Positions 10,916 to 20,511 of a DNA stretch of 64,000 nt are shown here, in pieces. The DNA comes from Apiotrichum sp. Y4204 (Eukaryota; Basidiomycota; Tremellomycetes; Trichosporonales; Trichosporonaceae), in contig JAMYHL010000051.1 of NCBI GenBank assembly GCA_025531455.1, positions 62,001 through 126,000 on the forward strand. Direction: 5' to 3'. The notes beneath the pieces were generated by a model. It searched no databases and was not told the origin of the DNA. It saw nothing but the letters and a program-made list of their open reading frames with translations. A program made the translations under genes and the position numbers. The first letter of the stretch is position 1; each line of letters opens with the position of its first letter.

Positions 10916-12566
10916 ATGGCACACGCAGCACACGCAGCCGCCCGCCCGCCCGCGCTCGCCGCGCACTTTCCGCCCTCGACGGCGCGCCCCTCGAACATCT
11001 TCAAGCTCGTGGGCACGACGCCGCAGAGCACGGCCACCGTCCGCCGCCTGATCACCGAGAACGACCGCGCATACGACATGTACTATGCCGACCCGAGTCG
11101 CTGTGAGTCTAGAATTTGGACGAGTACTGACAGCAGACGCGCACAACCACATGTCCCACTCGCTGTTCGCGCGGTACGCGCTCGGCGCGACTTCTGCCCG
11201 CCTCGAGGCCGACTGGGAGGCCCACCGCGACTCGCTCGCCGTCCTCGATCCCGTCGAGGGCAAACGCTTTGACGAGATCCGCGGTATCCCCGATACACCC
11301 ATTACGACCAAGAACTGGACTGACCCCAGCTCGTTCCTCAAGAAGGGGTGAGAGCCAGTGCAGCTCGGAAGCTCACACCAGCGCGTACTCGCACTACCTT
11401 GCGTTCTTCCACAAGGAGATTGAGCGTCTCGGCCCCCTCGAGACCGCCAGGCACTACCTCTTCAGCGCCGAGGCAAACGCCCCAGCCGTGTGCATGACCA
11501 CTGGCCTCGTGTGCGGCGTCGTCCACCCGTTCATCCACATCGGATACGGCCTCGAGTTCGGGGACAATGTCGTCCTTGCTGAGGGGTGCGTGTGAACTAG
11601 AATCCAACTCTTATTGCATCACAATCCCTCTCCATTACTTCTCTGACCCCAGACTCGCGCAGAACTGTATCAGCCCCCGCACGACTGTCGCGCCCATGTT
11701 CCCCTCGGGGTGGCCGTACGAGCCGCTGGGGCCCGCGTCGGGCCCGAGCCTCCCGCTGCTGGGCCTGCTCGCCGAGTTCTACACCGACCCGTCCCTCCAC
11801 CCCGGCCCGTACAAGGACACATCCATTAACGACCGCCTAACCACCGCCGCGAGCCCCGAGCGCGTACGCAAGATCCACGACCTCGTCGCGCGTTGGAACC
11901 TCGACGACATGTCGGACCAAGGCGTGCACGAGCGCATGAGCGAGCTTGCGTGGCTCGTCACCCTCATCATGGGCGCGACGTCCCGCCCGGGATACCCTGT
12001 CCGCATGGACTTTTTCCTCGTGAGTACCGAGCGTGTGACCAAGTGTTCTTCGAATGCTCATCTCCAGATGCACACAGTCACCGCGTCGCTGTTTATCCCA
12101 GCGTACTGCGCTGTCGCAAACGCGATTCAGCGGCGCGCAGTGTTCCAGACGTTCCTCATCACCGTCTTCCAGATGCTCCTCGCGCGCGGCCGCCCGCAGA
12201 TCTTTGCGCAGTACGCGATGGAGTTCCCGATGAACGAGGACGAGAACCCGTGGTTTGATGTGATCACCGGCGCGCTCCAAGCCGAGGGTGGGTGAAGGTA
12301 TTCAACAGTGACGCTAACAGCCAGAGGCACACGTTCCAAAGGCGATCCGCTCCCTCGTCTACTTTTCCCAGCAGCTCGGGCACGTCGCGGCCTCGACCGT
12401 CCCCGGCGCAATCTCCGATAATGGCGGGGAGGCGCTCCCTGGCCTCGCGGACGTCGACGGCACCCTCTTCCTCCGCGTCGCGACCAAGCTTATCGAAGTC
12501 ACCGAACAGTCGGGCTGGTCGTACGCGCCCCCCGGCTGGGACGAGACGTGGAAGGCGAAGATGTGA
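10916..12566 (+). CDS. questin-oxidase-like protein (Baeyer-Villiger, GedK/AflY family)
   Basis: Six exons (10916-11102, 11137-11347, 11382-11585, 11653-12019, 12068-12287, 12325-12566) give 476 residues in frame, close to the usual family length. Recognisable family features are HNHMSHSLFARYALGA near residue 65, an F(F)HKEIERLGP block, VVHPFIHIGYGLEFGD in the middle, and the C-terminal SDNGGEALPG and ATKLIEVTEQ. Family members (questin oxidase in geodin biosynthesis, AflY in aflatoxin biosynthesis) act in oxidative cleavage of anthraquinone or xanthone rings, but most fungal members are uncharacterised. The acceptor of intron 1 is a CAGCAG pair. It neighbours the quinate genes; a role in aromatic catabolism is only an inference from position. 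Confidence 0.85.
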
Positions 12567-12771
12567 GTGACCTGGTGATTTGCATCAGGAAGAACGGAAA
12601 ACACAGAAACGTCCCGGACTGGCAGTGTATGTCGATGGTTTGTTGTGTTTGTGTGTTTGATAAGGAGCAGGAAAGTGAATGTACGAGTACCTGCCGTATA
12701 GCCGTGGCTTGCTGGCCAGCGCTCGACTGACCTTGCCGCAGCCCGCTGACAACTGATGGGCAAGTTTTATC

Positions 12772-13342
12772 TCATAACTGTACACTACATCTCTTACAAC
12801 CGATGACCCAGGCCCCACCCTCAAGCCCGCTTCTTGAACGTCCTGCACACATGAGTGACAGCGTAGTCTGTCCATCAGCATTGTACTCACGCAATCCGAC
12901 TCACCATAACCATGCACTCCAAACCCACACACAACGCCAACCGCCTTGTCCGCGAGGTACGAGTGCTGGCGGAACGGCTCCCGGGCGTGGACGTTGGTGA
13001 TGTGAAGCTCGATGTACGGGATCTCGACGCTGAGCAGTGCGTCGCGGATGGCAATCGAGGTGTGGGTGTACGCGCCTGCTGTCAGCTCTCCCCGAGTGCA
13101 TCCAACTCACCAGCATTGATGACGATCCCATCGATGCCCTCGATCCTAGCCTCGTGGATACGGCTGACAAGCGCGCCCTCAGAGTTACTCTGGAACGCGA
13201 CGAGCGTCCCGCCCTCCCGCTCAGCTGTCGTGGCCGCATGCGCCTCAATGTCTCCCAACGTATCGCGGCCGTATGTCTCGGGTTCGCGCGTGCCCAACAG
13301 ATTCAAGTTGGGGCCGTGGATCAGGAGGACGTTGATGGACAT
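12772..13342 (-). CDS. qutE: type II 3-dehydroquinate dehydratase, catabolic
   Basis: This enzyme dehydrates 3-dehydroquinate to 3-dehydroshikimate in quinate breakdown. Starting at ATG 13342, exon 1 (13342-13111) carries [20 protein letters not shown] with the catalytic Tyr loop, then FQSNSEG and GIVINAG. Exon 2 (13075-12905) gives [14 protein letters not shown] and [18 protein letters not shown] with the substrate-binding His/Arg. The last exon (12842-12772) is a best guess; it gives 157 residues, a normal length, but its sequence is not conserved. Fungal biosynthetic dehydroquinase is part of the pentafunctional AROM protein and is type I, so a free type II enzyme points to quinate catabolism. 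It is divergent from the dehydroshikimate dehydratase gene. Intron 1 ends in CAGCAG; only the second AG gives the family sequence NAGAYTHTS. Confidence 0.92.
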
Positions 13343-14245
13343 TGTGGGAGAGTGGGAGAATGGTAAGTTGTCTTTCCAGGATTATTGATTGGGCGCTATC
13401 ATATCACCGTCCAATCTCTTGCACCTCATTCGCCGGCCCACAGCGTCAGTGAACAGCAGTCGCCAGAGCCCCGGGGCGCTCCGCAATCGCTTGAGGTCTG
13501 GAAATCTCATGTCCGCCACAATCTCATGCCCGCTATCAAGACGACACGTAGCGCCGGACACGAAGGCTCCTGCCCACGCAAAGCGCCCAGTCATTAAGCG
13601 CCCGGACGTGGAGCCTCCTGCCCACACGTAGCGCCCGGACGCAAAGCACGGCACGATAAGCGGTCGCTGGAGGTGTCTTTCCCGGACCTGGGGCAGATAC
13701 CAGGACCGACTTGGCCAATTGGCTGACGATGGACAGCTGGGTGCGTCACTGGACCGCGTCCACCACAGCGATGTCGGGCAGAAATTCTCCGATGTTCCCC
13801 TCTCGGCCTCTCGGTGACTAGAGCTACAGCACTCACACGCTCTCAGACCGGGAACGCCGCGGTACGCTGTTGTGTGGCGTCATGCATGGACGTCACGGCG
13901 CCGAGTGCGCGACAGCTGCCGTCTGCGCATCAACGGTGGTAAGCTCGACAGCGCCTCGGTCCGCTCGGGAGCCGCCGGCCCGAAGATATTCCGGGCCCAC
14001 ATGTCCAAGCGAGGCTCCACCTCGGCAACCTAGCACAGGCACCCCGATAAGACGCCGACCGGTGTTCTTTATCCCTCGCTTGGCACTGCTTGCTTGCGGG
14101 AGGGAGTGCGGCGGAGCCCACTTCGCCACTGGCCCGTCAGTAGCCGTGTGGGTTTCTGAGAGCCGACGTTTCGTCCAACATTTCTAGCGACATGAACCAT
14201 CTCAAGACCTTGTTGTTGTCCCATCCCAGCAACTGTCATCTCACC
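13343..14245. promoter_or_regulatory. divergent promoter region, dehydroquinase / dehydroshikimate dehydratase
   Basis: About 0.9 kb is shared by two oppositely directed quinate genes. It contains GATAAG at 14046 and a TTATC about 20 bases downstream (near 14070), plus short imperfect GCCCGGACG-type repeats at about 13548-13640. No gene is supported inside it. Confidence 0.45.
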
Positions 14246-15363
14246 ATGGTCACCCCCACGCACCCTACATTCTCCATCGCCTCGCTCTCGCTCGGCAGCT
14301 GCGCACACCACACGCTGCCGACCAAGATCCGCGCCGCCGCCGAGCTGGGCTACGAAGCGATTGAGATTTTCATCCCCGACTTTGAGGCGTTCGTCACCGA
14401 GGTCAACTCGGGACACCATGCGGATCTCTTCACCGACGCCGACTGGGTGCCCGTTTCCGACGTTGCGAGCCTCGAGCTCATGTGCGCCACCGCCATCGGC
14501 CGCCTCACACGCGATGCCGGCCTCCGAGTCACCTGTTTCCAACCATTCCGCCAGTTTGAGGGTTTTACCGGCGCGGCAGACGCAGTCAAGTCTGGGAAAC
14601 CCCTCCCGCCCCGCCTCAAGGTCGCGCTCGACCGCGGGGAGAGCTACCTCCGCCTCATGCCCGCGATGAACACCGACCTCTTGCTTGTGTGCTCCAACCT
14701 CCTCCCCTTTGACCCCGAGGACTTTACGACCTGGGAGCTGTACCGCAACGACCTCGTTGTCGCCTTTACGCACTTGGGCTACATTGCGGAAAAGTATGGC
14801 GTTCGCGTGGGCTTTGAGCCCCTCGCGTGGGGCACGGCCGTCGCGCGCTGGGAGCTTGTATGGGAGGTCGTTGATCTCGTGAACCGCCCGAATGTGGGAA
14901 TCATCCTCGACTCGTTCAACTGCCTGTGAGTGGGTGTACACTTTCGTTGCTGACCTCTAGTGGACAGGCATGGGCGGACCCGTCTGCGCCCGATGGCCGA
15001 CGCACGCTCCCCGAGTCGGCGTTGAGTGAGAATCTCGACAAGCTCGCGACTACGATACCTGCCGACAAGGTGTTCCTGTACCAGATTGCGGACGCCGCGC
15101 GCCCCGCATCGCCCATCTCATCGTACCCGACGTTCCCGAGCCGCATGGCGTGGAGCCGCAAGATGCGTGTCTTCCCGATGGAGCCCGAGGGATACCTCCC
15201 CGTCGTGGAGTTTACGCGGGCACTCGTCAAGATGGGATACACCGGATGCTGGAGCCTCGAGGTGTTCAATGCCTCGCTGGACGATGCCGAACCGGACACG
15301 GTGGAGAGGCATGGGAAGAGGGGGATCCACGGTCTTCAGAGGCTGTATGCTGCTTGTTCGTAG
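14246..15363 (+). CDS. qutC: 3-dehydroshikimate dehydratase (TIM barrel)
   Basis: This enzyme converts 3-dehydroshikimate to protocatechuate, the exit of the quinate pathway. Two exons (14246-14925 and 14961-15363) give 360 residues. The N-terminal FSIASLSLGSCAHHTLPTKI is the start of the sugar-phosphate isomerase-like barrel of QutC/Qa-4. Later GFEPLAWG, ILDSFNCLGQ and WSLEVFN supply the acidic residues expected to bind the divalent metal, and YQIADAAR is also typical. An in-frame upstream ATG at 14192 would add 18 residues; the second ATG fits the family start better. The intron is 35 nt with CTGAC next to CTCTAG. The gene converges on the quinate dehydrogenase gene. Confidence 0.93.
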
Positions 15364-15800
15364 GCTTGTGTGTTGGTTGATCTGTGTATGTAGTACAGTA
15401 GTGCGGTAGTACGTGCTGGTGATGGAAATGTCACTTTTGGCATGTCTTTCTCATTTGTGATTCACTGACGTATGTATCGAACTGTCATGGGGCGGCGTAA
15501 AAGATGGGCCCGCAGCTGAACATCTGCCTTTACCTCCTTGCCGAGCCGTCGCACTCGCTCGTGGTTACGGAGTGCGTAAGGGTCGGCGCGACGGTCGTAC
15601 CAAGTCACTACTGGTGTCGAGTGCTAAAGTATGTATCGTCCTCTTGTCTCACCCCCAGGGGCATCTTGGAGAATAGATATTGCTCCAGCTCAACGACCCC
15701 AGGCAAAAGACAATGCAAAACTACATGCAACCAACACGCTGAGACCTTGGGCAACGGCCATGTAAAGAACCGAGAACCAAATACATCACTGCTACAACGC
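15364..15800. other. convergent 3' intergenic region
   Basis: The 437 bases between the ends of the dehydratase and dehydrogenase genes show no supported gene. Confidence 0.7.
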
Positions 15801-16925
15801 CTACTCCTTCGACCTGTCCACCTCTGGTCCATCAGGGACGATATCCTTGAGCTCCTCTACAAACACCCTCGCCCTGCGCACGGCCTCGGCATCAAGAAGT
15901 GACTCGTCACACGCGACGGCCGCACTGGTCGTGCCCTTGAGCCACATGCGCTGCTGCGCGAGGCCCTGCTCAATCATCGCCTGGATGCCCCCGACGGGCC
16001 GCCACCCGAGGGCAGTCCCGATCTTGAGGAGTGGCGTCTCACGCGGCTTGTACGCCATGTCGAGGAATAAGCGGGGCGACGGGACGGGAAGCGCGTCGCC
16101 ACTGGGAGTGCCAGATGACTGGAAGGGGAGGGTGAACACGTGCGTTGCAATTGTGTACACCATGCGTTCTTCGAGTGTCTTTGGTGGGATGGCGGGGATG
16201 GCGCCGACAATCATCGCGACACTAGGGGTCCCACTGCCCGGGCCGAGGTGGCCCTCAACGTCGTCCACACTCTGGAGGTGGATGAGGCGAAGACGGTTGG
16301 CGTCCGCAGGATCCGACAGGGCGTCAAAGTGCGCGATTGTGTCGCGCACCTCGCCCGCATCACGGTTGGCCAGGAATATCGGGTTCATGCCCAGCGTGTA
16401 GAGCGCGTGTACGGCCGAGCGGGTTGTGGCTCCGCCCCCTATCACCATCCCTGATGCCTGTCCCGGAGCATAGCGAGCGGTCGAGCCGATGGAGACCCCT
16501 GCGTGCTGTGTCGCCAGAGCGGAGAGGAGCGCGTTGCGCACACCGATGGTGTCCGTGTTTGTCCCGCAGAGCTTGACCGTTCCATTGCTGTCCGTGACGC
16601 GGACGACGGTGTTGCACGCGCCTGTGGCACGGGTTTCGGGGGAGATCTCGTCGAGGTACTGGATGACCTCGGTCTTAAGGGGCATGGTGACCCTAGGGGT
16701 TAGCTTTCAGTACATGATGGCCAGGACTCACGCAGCGCCGCCGGACGACGGGCTCCGCAGCTCGTCGAGCATCTTGCCATCCACCTTGGACGTCGACCAG
16801 CGCTGGTACTCGCACGGACTGCCGATCGACTCGAAGACGAGGTTGTGAAGCTTTGGCGCGGCAGAGTGCGCGATGGGGTAGCCGAAGAGATAGACGTCCC
16901 TGTGTGCGGCCATGGTGACTGTCAT
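15801..16925 (-). CDS. qutB: quinate/shikimate dehydrogenase
   Basis: This enzyme oxidises quinate to 3-dehydroquinate (and shikimate to 3-dehydroshikimate), the entry step of the pathway. Exons 16925-16732 and 16692-15801 give 361 residues; a second in-frame ATG four codons later is also possible. The substrate domain has GYPIAHSAAPKLHN, VTMPLK with the catalytic Lys, GACNTVV and GTNTDTIGVRNAL with the catalytic Asp. The dinucleotide fold carries VIGGGATTRSAVHALYTLG. The strand end LANRD has an Asp where NADP-dependent AroE enzymes usually have Thr/Ser, which suggests NAD use. The C-terminus GGIQAMIEQGLAQQRMW is typical of the family. Biosynthetic shikimate dehydrogenase is expected within AROM, so this free copy is catabolic. 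It is divergent from the permease gene. Confidence 0.93.
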
Positions 16926-17465
16926 TGTGGGACAAAGTGGTGAGGAGCGGCGAGTGATAGCAGATATGAATCAACAAGTCAAGAAGTTAAGGCAGTCAAG
17001 GCAGTTCAATGCAGCGGCGACCGGCTGTCAGCAGTACGGTACTGAAAAGTCAGAAGAGTCGTAGACCCGTAAGCGCCCCAAGCGCAATGCCAAGTCACCG
17101 ATGTTGGTGGGCCCCGTCTTGGGGTCCGCGCTCCCCACATTTCGGAGTTGCTACGTCCGGTGCTATCTTCGGACACTGTACAGGGGTATCGCAGCTTCGC
17201 AGCAGAGAATGTTCTCACGACCGACGCTCCGCGGGGTCACCGCGGTTTGGGGTGACGCGCCGTGCAGACGTGTCGGGGGGTGTCGGAAGACTTTCGTGGA
17301 GGAAAGTTGGTGACTGACATCGGCAACTAAAAGCTTTCCGTGCGGCAATGGCACCCTGGCACCCTGGCGGCTGCGGCACTCACCGCATCGCCGGACCGCC
17401 CACTACCGTTGCGGGAGTCGCCGATTGGATTCCGGAGCGTCGGCGCCGGAGTATCAGAGTTTATT

Positions 17466-17480
17466 CGATAGAGTTTATCG
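17466..17480. promoter_or_regulatory. candidate quinate-regulator dyad CGATA-N5-TATCG
   Basis: The perfect 5-bp arms resemble the ascomycete QUTA/QA-1F operator (GGATAA-N4-TTATCC type), but the spacing between GATA and TATC is one base shorter. It lies 229 bases upstream of the permease start. The assignment is an inference. Confidence 0.3.
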
Positions 17481-17620
17481 CCTTCGGCATTGCTGATTGG
17501 ACGGTTGGTGGGCTCGCGCGACCGGAGCGGACTGCGATTTGACTGCGATTGCCGGGCCTGGCCCTGCGGGTCAGTTAGCGAGGAGTCATGTCGTAATGTC
17601 GTCAGCGATCCACTAGGATG

Positions 17621-17632
17621 GTTTCCGGAAAC
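17621..17632. promoter_or_regulatory. 12-bp palindrome GTTTCCGGAAAC in the permease promoter
   Basis: This is a perfect palindrome 77 bases upstream of the permease ATG, followed by a further GGAAAC. It contains CCGG flanked by TTT/AAA and could be an operator. No regulator is known from this window. Confidence 0.3.
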
Positions 17633-17708
17633 TCTGGAAACCTATTTATTTCTGCACCATGTAGCGCTTCTCACTTTTCCCCACATCGAACACTCACTCC
17701 CCCGCACA

Positions 17709-19899
17709 ATGGTAAAACTCACAATCGTCGAAGACCGCCCGACGCCCAAGGAGGTGTACAACTGGCGCGTCTACTTTTTCGCATCCATGGCCTGCTGGGC
17801 CAGTGTGATGATTGGATATGATGTGGGTGATGAGCGGTGGCGGCGCTGACTCCAGTCTGCATTCATCGGATCGTCAATGGCGCTCAAGAGCTTCCGCGAC
17901 GAGTTTGGCCTCACGGGCAAGCCGACCGCCGAGCTCAACCTGCTGTCCGCCAACATTGTCTCCTGTTACCGTGAGTCCTGGCGCATGTAGCATTGTTATG
18001 TTTAGTGCTGACCTACAGAGGCCGGCTGCTTCTTCGGCGCGCTTTCGGCCTATTTCCTCGGCTACTACTGGGGCCGCAAGTGGGGCCTGTTTGCTGCCGC
18101 CCTCGTCTTCCAGGTCGGCGCGGTCCTCCAGGTCGTCGCGTCCCACAAGACCGGCCTCGGCATCATGTACGCCGGCCGCGCGATCGCTGGATGGTCCGTC
18201 GGTGCGGCAAGCAACCTCACCCCGATCTACATTGCGGAAATCGTGAGTAACAGGTGCTGCGGTGATGTGCCAGGTTTGCCCACCGTTTCGCATCATTTTC
18301 AATTCTCGACTTTTACTCACACGCAGTCGCCGCCGGCTATTCGCGGTCGCCTGATCGGTATCTACGAGGCCGGCTGGCAGATTGGTGCCGTCGTCGGCTT
18401 TTGGATTGGCTACGGAGGTGAGTACGAGTGTGCCTCGGTCACGAGACCGAGATGCCGATGTGGAGCAAGTGCCACATTCATTTTCACCACCCACTGACAC
18501 GCAGTAAACCAGCACATTCCGTACGGGAACAAGCAGTGGATCATCCCCTTTGCGGTGCAGCTCATCCCCGGAGGCTGCCTTGCCCTCGGCTGCCTTACGC
18601 TCAAGGAGAGCCCGCGCTGGCTCGCCTCGCGCGACCGCTTTGACCGTGCACTCGCCAACCTCGCGTTCATCCGCCACCTGCCCCAGGACCACAGCTACGT
18701 CCAGGAGGAGATGTTCGAGATCAAATCCGCAATCGAGCACGACGAGGAGAGGGCCGGGAGCGGCGTCATGGCCCCCATGAAGGCCCTCTTCTCGAACCGC
18801 GCGTACGTCAAGCGTTTGGGGCTTTGTGTCATGCTTTTTGCGATGCAAAATGGAACGTGAGTCAAATTTTCTCGTTCAAACGCGCAGGAAGCGGCTAATG
18901 CTTTAAAAGAGGTATAAATGCTGTCAATTATTACGTAAGTCGCGCTTTACGAGCTTCTTAGACGCTCTGGAGGACCGGAGAGTTGAAGAAAGAAAGAAAG
19001 AAAGATGTTGTGGGATGAGGAGTTGGTGTGTTTTTTGGTGTCGCGAGTGTGGCGGCCGAATGTGGCGGAATTTCAGGGTCATTTTTCTTTTTCAGGGTTT
19101 TTTCTTTCTTTTTTTTTTTTTCTTTTCTTCTTTTTTCCTTTTTTTTTTCGTCCTCTTTTTTTGGGGTTTTTCCATCATTTTCCTGCTCAAGGCTGACATT
19201 TCCCAGAGCCCCACGGTTTTCAAGTCTATCGGAGTCACCGGAACGAGCGCCTCGCTCCTCACGACCGGCGTGTTCGGTCTCATCAAGTTTGCGGTGGCGA
19301 TTGTGTGGCTGCTGTGGCTGGTGGACCGGTTCGGTCGCAAGATCCTGCTCATTGTTGGGTCCATCGGCGGTGCGCTGTCGATGATCTGGATTGCGGTCTA
19401 CATTGCGGTTGCCAAGCCGGCTCAGAACCCGTCGGACACGCTGTCGAGCGGCGGCATCTCGGCCATCGCGGCATTTTACATCTGGACCATGTTCTACGGC
19501 CCCACATGGAACGGCACGCCGTGGGTGTTTGGCGCCGAGACCATGCCGACGTTTATCCGCTCCGCGACGCAGGCGTTCATCGCCGCGTCAAACTGGCTCT
19601 TCGCGTTCCTCATCGCCCGCTTCACCCCGAACATGTTCACCGCCATGGGCTACGGCGTCTACCTCTTCTTCGCGGCGCTTATGCTCGTCTCCGTCCCGAT
19701 CGTCTACCTCCTCATCCCAGAGACCTCGGGCATCCCCCTCGAGCACATGGATGACCTGTTCGCCGAGTCGCCGCGCAAGGCCCACGGAATCATCACCCGC
19801 CGCTTGCGCGACGAGCACCACATGGGAAATGACAACACTGACACAAAAGTTGAGGAGGTCCACCTGGAGGATGAGCTCAACAAGAGCAGTAAGGTTTAG
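17709..19899 (+). CDS. qutD: quinate permease, MFS sugar-porter family
   Basis: This is a proton-linked plasma-membrane carrier for quinate. Seven exons (17709-17822, 17856-17970, 18019-18242, 18327-18417, 18505-18856, 18910-18934, 19207-19899) give 537 residues. The N-terminus has VEDRPTPKEVYNWRVY and MIGYDSAFIGSS, which are diagnostic of ascomycete QutD/Qa-y. Further on are YAGRAIAGWSVGAASN, PPAIRGRLIGIYEAGWQIG, LKESPRWL, QNGTGINAVNYYSPTVF, DRFGRK and the C-terminal PETSGIPLEHMDDLF, the set of sugar-porter motifs. Exon 6 is a 25-nt microexon encoding most of GINAVNYY. It is followed by a 272-nt intron with a long T-rich tract, an outlier among the 33-85-nt introns elsewhere in the gene. It shares its promoter region with the quinate dehydrogenase gene. 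Confidence 0.95.
18935..19206 (+). other. long intron with purine block and T-rich tract
   Basis: Between GTAAGT at 18935 and CCCAG at 19206 lie a GAAA repeat (18985-19004) and, about 95 bases later, a nearly pure T/C tract (about 19080-19164). The two blocks are complementary and could fold together in RNA. The stretch happens to be open in one frame, but the family alignment (NYY joined to SPTVF) shows it is an intron. Confidence 0.75.
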
Positions 19900-20511
19900 G
19901 GGTGGGTTGTTGCCGTGATACAAACGGCTTGTATAGTGTTCTCTAGGGGTTGGGAGAGGAATGTAATGTTGTGTTATCAAATCGTAAACGACTCATGCCT
20001 TGGTCAACTGTAAGAGGTGCACCACCAGCTGCGGCCAACAACCAGCGAGAGCCCAGCTGGTGGCCTGGAGGGTCATGTCGCAATTGTCATCAGGCTACGC
20101 CCTGACGTCTCTACAAAAGAACTCACTATTAGATTGTCAACCGAGCGATTTAAGCCTTATGAACCATTGGCGCCGTGACACGGGTCAACGGAGCCCGCGG
20201 GTGTATTCCGCTTCGACTTTTATGATCTGATGATCTAAATATTGCATGCCACCGGCGCGATTAAACGACAACGCAAGTGGGAGTGCCGAACACTGTGGCG
20301 TTAGGATCTTTGAGTGTGTTGTGATCTTGTCATTCTTGTAGGTTCTGTCTCTTTGGTCACATCATCCACAAGGTTTGCATTTGCCTCTACTTTCCCAGAG
20401 AGTCCGCTATGTGTACTCTAACAACTTGTCTCACTACTCCTGGTGGTTGGCCGCTCGACAGCCCAACCCATCATACACTCATACCGTGGGTGCATCCCCA
20501 CTGTCCACCGC
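19900..20511. other. convergent 3' intergenic region
   Basis: No gene is supported between the quinate permease and the next MFS gene, which point at each other. Confidence 0.65.

Larger units (their letters stand above)
16926..17708. promoter_or_regulatory. divergent promoter region, quinate dehydrogenase / permease
   Basis: This 783-bp region is shared by both start codons. It holds several dyads: GTCACC/GGTGAC at 17236-17256, CGATA-N5-TATCG at 17466-17480 and GTTTCCGGAAAC at 17621-17632. No gene is supported within it. Confidence 0.5.

Noticed and set aside
14069..14941. 290-codon minus-strand open frame opposite the dehydroshikimate dehydratase
   Set aside because: The plus strand encodes a clear enzyme; the minus frame is a codon-bias shadow.
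19015..19206. Phe-rich coding extension of the permease through the T-rich tract
   Set aside because: Although open, it would insert a poly-Phe run between NYY and SPTVF, which are contiguous in QutD proteins; splice signals at 18935 and 19206 fit an intron.
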